Origin: Candidatus Raymondbacteria bacterium RIFOXYA2_FULL_49_16
GTDB lineage: Bacteria > Fibrobacterota > OXYB2-FULL-49-7 > XYB2-FULL-49-35
Assembly (NCBI GenBank): GCA_001789205.1
Contig: MFYT01000013.1
Coordinates: 1 to 16,416, forward strand
Direction: 5' to 3'
Length of the DNA: 16,416 nucleotides
The position numbers and the translations under genes are program-made. Shown in pieces: positions 13,298 to 16,416 of the stretch (positions within the stretch are counted from its first letter, which is position 1; each line of letters starts with the position of its first letter). The notes beneath the pieces were generated by a model, which ran no database searches, was not told the origin of the DNA, and saw nothing but the letters and a program-made list of their open reading frames with translations.

Positions 13298-14755
13298 CTA
13301 TTTTTGTATCACAAGACGCCTGCTCAATACCCTGCCTGCTGTTTCCACCCGAACAATGTACATACCTGACGGCCAGGCATCGGCATTGCAGGTGAAATAC
13401 GCCCTATTGGAAATCCGGTAATACAGGCGCCCGTTTATATCGTACACGCCGGCCCTAATTCCCGTGTTCTCGTTCCCGCGGATCCTGACAGCGAATGACG
13501 ACCTGCCTGGATTGGGATTTACCGTTATGGTAACGGCTACCAAGTTTGCCTTTTGGCCATGTTCGTCTACGGCCGCGGGAATCAAATGCGCAATGCTCCA
13601 CACATGGATAACAGGTTTATCGGAACGGTACTGGAAGGCATAGATGATCCCATTGTCCCGGTCGTACGCAAGGGCCTCAATGCCGTTCCTGCAGTTATTG
13701 TTCCAGAAAAGCCTGTTGTCAAGATCTTCGACATGATACGGCATGACTTCATTTGGCTGCATGTGGCCCTGGGCCACCTTGCCCAGGGCCATAGGGTCAT
13801 AAAATAACAACCTGTGGGTATATGGGTAGCCGTGGGACCCCTTGTTCCCACCGCAAAGATCATTACAGTCCACCGCACTGCCGTAGCAATCACTTCCTCC
13901 TTCGGTGGCGGTCACGATAATGGAGGATTTATTACCCGCTTCCAGCCAGGCGCCTGCGAAATACTGGTTCACCATCTTATAATCGGGCCATTCGTCGGAG
14001 CCGGGAGAGTAAAAAGCCAACCGGACCGCGGGCAGGATCGTGCCGTTGGCAGGGGAGCCCGCAGGTACCTCGATGGCATAAAATGGAGGTCCTTCGGACT
14101 GGTGGCCCCTTCCTGAGGACCTTGCCCTGCCGCCTATAACATTCGTACCAGGTGCGTACTGGTCGGCCCACCATTGTGGAATTAAGAAGAGATAATCCGT
14201 GGTGAAAATGGAATGATAACTTCCCGCGTGCCAGAGGCCGCCTGCATTGGGCGAGGAAAGAGTGGAGGTGGATATGCCAAAGCCGTTCATGTCCTCGGGC
14301 ATTACATAGTAATATTTATAGGCTGCCCAGAATATGGAACCGTCCGGCATATACTGGAGCCCGCCTAGGCGGTCGGCGGAAGCCGGTCCCTGGTCCATAT
14401 TCATTAAACCCTGGGTAATATCGGCAAAAGGTTGAAGCGTGGTTGCCACAGGCAGGTCGTCATAATTGGTGCTGACGAGTGGTGCAGGAATGGAAATTTC
14501 AGACACATGGTTTTGATAGATATGGCCAACACCGAAAAGCGAGCCCGGATAACCATCGACCTTGCCGCCAGGGTCTCCATGTGGATTGAATGTAAGCGCC
14601 CCGCCGCCATATCTCCATTGGGAAGTCCCGCTTTTACCAGGCAGTTTGAAAGCACCCTTGTAGACAATGTCGCTTGGCATAAAAAGCCTGCCCGTGTCAA
14701 TTTGGGCACAAATGGACATGGATAATATGTAAACTATTACTGAAAAACCTTTCAT
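13298..14755 (-). CDS. Secreted protein of unknown function with a T9SS type A-like C-terminal tail
   Basis: The 485-residue protein starts with a signal peptide (cleavage likely after SICA, residue 17). The main region (about 25-400) is rich in Gly, aromatic residues and beta-type sequence, for example GAFKLPG, YGGGALTFNP, GYPGSLFGVGH and GGLQYMPDGS. It contains a Cys cluster at 290-301 (CYGSAVDCNDLC). I do not recognise a characterised family. The last 75-80 residues match the Por-secretion sorting domain pattern: NPNPGRSSF (413-421), AGVYDINGRLYY, WPSGMYIVRVETAGR, ending RRLVIQK. In type IX systems this tail directs export and surface attachment. The ATG follows a strong AGAAGGGGG ribosome site. 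It is divergent from the regulator gene, which may control it. Confidence 0.8.
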   Translation of the reverse strand: MKGFSVIVYILSMSICAQIDTGRLFMPSDIVYKGAFKLPGKSGTSQWRYGGGALTFNPHGDPGGKVDGYPGSLFGVGHIYQNHVSEISIPAPLVSTNYDDLPVATTLQPFADITQGLMNMDQGPASADRLGGLQYMPDGSIFWAAYKYYYVMPEDMNGFGISTSTLSSPNAGGLWHAGSYHSIFTTDYLFLIPQWWADQYAPGTNVIGGRARSSGRGHQSEGPPFYAIEVPAGSPANGTILPAVRLAFYSPGSDEWPDYKMVNQYFAGAWLEAGNKSSIIVTATEGGSDCYGSAVDCNDLCGGNKGSHGYPYTHRLLFYDPMALGKVAQGHMQPNEVMPYHVEDLDNRLFWNNNCRNGIEALAYDRDNGIIYAFQYRSDKPVIHVWSIAHLIPAAVDEHGQKANLVAVTITVNPNPGRSSFAVRIRGNENTGIRAGVYDINGRLYYRISNRAYFTCNADAWPSGMYIVRVETAGRVLSRRLVIQK

Positions 14756-14855
14756 CAGGCGCCCCCTTCTTGTTATTTTTTGGTTTCACTGATAATATAC
14801 AGCAAAACGTGTAAGTAAAAGATCAGATTCTCATTAATTCTATCTTAAATCTGCA
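14756..14855. promoter_or_regulatory. Divergent promoter region of the secreted protein and the regulator
   Basis: On the + strand TTGTTA (about 14771-14776) and TAATAT (14794-14799) are 17 bases apart and could serve the regulator. On the minus strand TATATT/TATTAT strings over the same bases, with a T-rich upstream part, could serve the secreted protein, so the two promoters would overlap. No convincing long operator palindrome was seen. Confidence 0.4.
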
Positions 14856-15965
14856 ATGAACTCATCTAAAATAAAATATCTGGATATTTACACACGGCTC
14901 AAAGAAGAGATTGAATCCGGTCGCTATCCGGTCAATACCCTTCTTCCCACATCGATTGAGTTGTCACATATCTACGGGGTTTCCCTGCAGACCGTTCAGA
15001 AGGCACGAAGGCTCCTTGAAGTTGAAGGGCTGTTAAAGGGGATCCCGGCCAAGGGCACCCTGGTGACAAGCAAAACCATGGTCCACCACTATTATCCAAA
15101 AAGTAAAACGCCCCGCATAGGCCTTCTGGCCCCGTATATGCCCTCTGCCATGGTCGGCAACACATACCTGGCGGGGATTGTCCAGGGCATGCAGACGGAA
15201 ATGACGGCGTTAAAGGGTCTTATTCAGATAATTTCATTGTACGGGAAATCATCGTTCGAGATAATACGGGAGATCAATTTTTTCAAGATCAACGGGCTTG
15301 TCACTATTGAACTGGAAGATGATAAACTGAGAAAGGAAATTGAAGTGTTTTCCATGCCCATGGTCCATCTCGAGATCCTGGACTCGGCAACACACTGGAA
15401 AACAATTGTTGCCAACCATGCCAACGGCGGCATCATTGCCCTGCGGAAACTTGTTGAGCTTGGACACAGAAACATTCTCTATCTGAATGTTTTTAAATCG
15501 CGCCTTAACAAACCAGACCAGATGTCCCAGGTCCGCTGGACGGGCATCGAGGAAGAAGCGGATAAAATTTCCGGGCTGGAGATACATAAAGAGGACGTTA
15601 CTGTAGGAAAAGGATCGCTGTATATTAAGGAGCAGGTAGCTGACATTTTACAAATCCACAAGGCCTGTACGGCAATCATCTCCTCGCTCTTTACCGACCA
15701 TGTAAAGGATTATTTCGAAACCAGGAACATTTCCCGGGCCAGAAAAATGGATTTCATTTTTTATCATGAAGACAGTAGGCCCTATCTGATTAATAAAAAG
15801 CCCGTCTGGATATGTAAAACTGACGGGCGAACAATGGGCCGTCTTGCCGTAAAAACACTGCTTGATACAAAAGACACCTATCCAAAAACACAATATGTGC
15901 CCATGCATCTTGACAGGAATGTTTATACGGTGAGGTTCCTGACAGAATACAGCCAGGGGTCATGA
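14856..15965 (+). CDS. Transcription regulator, GntR-type DNA-binding domain with LacI-type sensor domain
   Basis: Residues 1-72 form a GntR-like winged helix: KYLDIYTRLKEEIESGRY, LLPTSIELSHIYGVSLQTVQ KARRLLEVEGLL and GTLV. Residues from about 86 to 365 look like a LacI-type periplasmic-binding fold, starting PRIGLLAPYM, with TYLAGIVQGMQTEM, the LRKLVELGHRNILYL segment, and the closing GRLAVKTLLDT. Such hybrids usually sense a sugar or related ligand and control neighbouring carbohydrate or surface genes. The obvious candidate target is the divergent secreted-protein gene 100 bases away. No good Shine-Dalgarno sequence precedes the ATG. Confidence 0.88.
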   Translation: MNSSKIKYLDIYTRLKEEIESGRYPVNTLLPTSIELSHIYGVSLQTVQKARRLLEVEGLLKGIPAKGTLVTSKTMVHHYYPKSKTPRIGLLAPYMPSAMVGNTYLAGIVQGMQTEMTALKGLIQIISLYGKSSFEIIREINFFKINGLVTIELEDDKLRKEIEVFSMPMVHLEILDSATHWKTIVANHANGGIIALRKLVELGHRNILYLNVFKSRLNKPDQMSQVRWTGIEEEADKISGLEIHKEDVTVGKGSLYIKEQVADILQIHKACTAIISSLFTDHVKDYFETRNISRARKMDFIFYHEDSRPYLINKKPVWICKTDGRTMGRLAVKTLLDTKDTYPKTQYVPMHLDRNVYTVRFLTEYSQGS

Positions 15966-15969
15966 GGGG

Positions 15970-15999
15970 TTTGCAGGAAAATATTTCAGGAGCTGCAAA
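15970..15999. terminator. Possible two-way terminator between convergent genes
   Basis: TTTGCAG (15970-15976) and CTGCAAA (15993-15999) form a 7-bp inverted repeat with a 16-base loop, placed between the regulator stop (15965) and the PKD gene stop (16004). Confidence 0.35.
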
Positions 16000-16003
16000 A
16001 GAC

Positions 16004-16416
16004 TCATGGATTGACCATGACCTTGCGTACCTGGGCCGCGCTGTCGCCTTTTGAGTCAACCACCCTGAATCGGGCCAGGTACATGCCCGCGGCAGTATAG
16101 GTGTGCGCGGCCCGGCCGTGCACACGCGACGAATAGTCCCACGATCCGTTGTTGTCAAAATCCCATTGGTACCGCTCGATTTCGGAACAGTTGCTGCTGG
16201 CCCTTCCGTGGAACTGCACGGACTCTCCCACGCGTGTCTCAGTGTCGCCGTCGATGGCGGTTTCGGGCTTGTCGTCCATGATGGAGACATAGAGCGTGTC
16301 GGGCTTTGACAGGTTGCCATGGTTGTCCGCCACCAAAAGTTGCACCAGGTAGTCGCGCGGCTTGTCAAATATCCATGCCATGTCGGGCACGGCCGCGATT
16401 GTGTCGGGCCTTCCTG
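16004..16416 (-). CDS. PKD-domain protein, C-terminal end only
   Basis: The gene runs off the right edge; the frame is open to 16416, so the GTG at 16390 is internal. The visible 136 residues hold the end of one immunoglobulin-like repeat (KPRDYLVQLLVADNHGN) and then a complete PKD-type repeat: VGESVQFHG, YQWDFDNNGSWDY, HTYTAAGMYLARFRVVDSKG, ending VRKVMVNP. PKD repeats occur in large surface or secreted proteins, often as spacers beside binding or enzyme domains. Unlike the neighbouring secreted protein it has no T9SS-like tail; it stops right after the repeat. The convergent regulator gene ends 38 bases away. Confidence 0.85.
   Translation of the reverse strand, partial: GRPDTIAAVPDMAWIFDKPRDYLVQLLVADNHGNLSKPDTLYVSIMDDKPETAIDGDTETRVGESVQFHGRASSNCSEIERYQWDFDNNGSWDYSSRVHGRAAHTYTAAGMYLARFRVVDSKGDSAAQVRKVMVNP

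Noticed and set aside
14361-14372. Perfect palindrome CCGCCTAGGCGG inside the secreted-protein gene
   Set aside because: It encodes part of DRLGGL in a continuous frame and has no spacer like the transposase palindromes, so chance is sufficient.

Overview
The window reads as chromosomal DNA of a Gram-negative bacterium. Two envelope lipoproteins (BamD and CpoB/YbgF types) show an outer membrane. A secreted protein with a type IX (Por) secretion-like C-terminal tail, together with a GntR/LacI-hybrid regulator and a PKD-repeat protein, points to the Fibrobacterota/Chitinivibrionia side of the FCB group. That placement is inference; no rRNA or other decisive marker is present.

Layout. Positions 1-575 hold the 3' end of a dead IS91-like transposase gene cut up by at least five short palindromic insertions, closed by a hairpin plus T-tract. 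A small membrane protein follows on the + strand (847-1170) behind a recognisable promoter. From 1209 to 12020 everything is on the minus strand. In transcription order: recN, a double-length PgsA-like CDP-alcohol phosphatidyltransferase, a CHASE2 adenylate cyclase, cpoB-like, bamD-like, nadD, the MntA/HepT toxin-antitoxin pair, a LysE-family exporter and a sulfatase. Junctions are tight (recN/pgsA 4-nt overlap, bamD/nadD 23-nt overlap, mntA/hepT 8-nt overlap, LysE/sulfatase 11-nt gap), so these form one or a few operons. A palindromic repeat cluster (12115-12209) lies between recN and a divergent DHH-family phosphoesterase (12263-13255). The last part holds the secreted T9SS-like protein (minus), its divergent GntR/LacI-type regulator (plus), and the C-terminal end of a PKD protein running off the right edge.

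How the genes fit together. The core is housekeeping: DNA repair (RecN), phospholipid synthesis (PgsA), outer-membrane assembly and envelope constriction (BamD, CpoB), NAD synthesis (NadD), and a membrane cAMP sensor. The accessory part is the toxin-antitoxin pair, exporter and sulfatase placed downstream of nadD. The 3' end of nadD appears frameshifted at the point where it joins the toxin-antitoxin pair.

Most notable: (1) the transposase remnant with several different palindromes inserted in it; (2) the PgsA protein, which looks like a tandem duplication whose N-terminal copy has lost the catalytic motif; (3) the probable nadD frameshift whose lost tail would end in an ATGA overlap with mntA; (4) an extra segment of about 150 residues inside the CHASE2 sensor region of the cyclase. 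No rRNA, tRNA or CRISPR array was seen.
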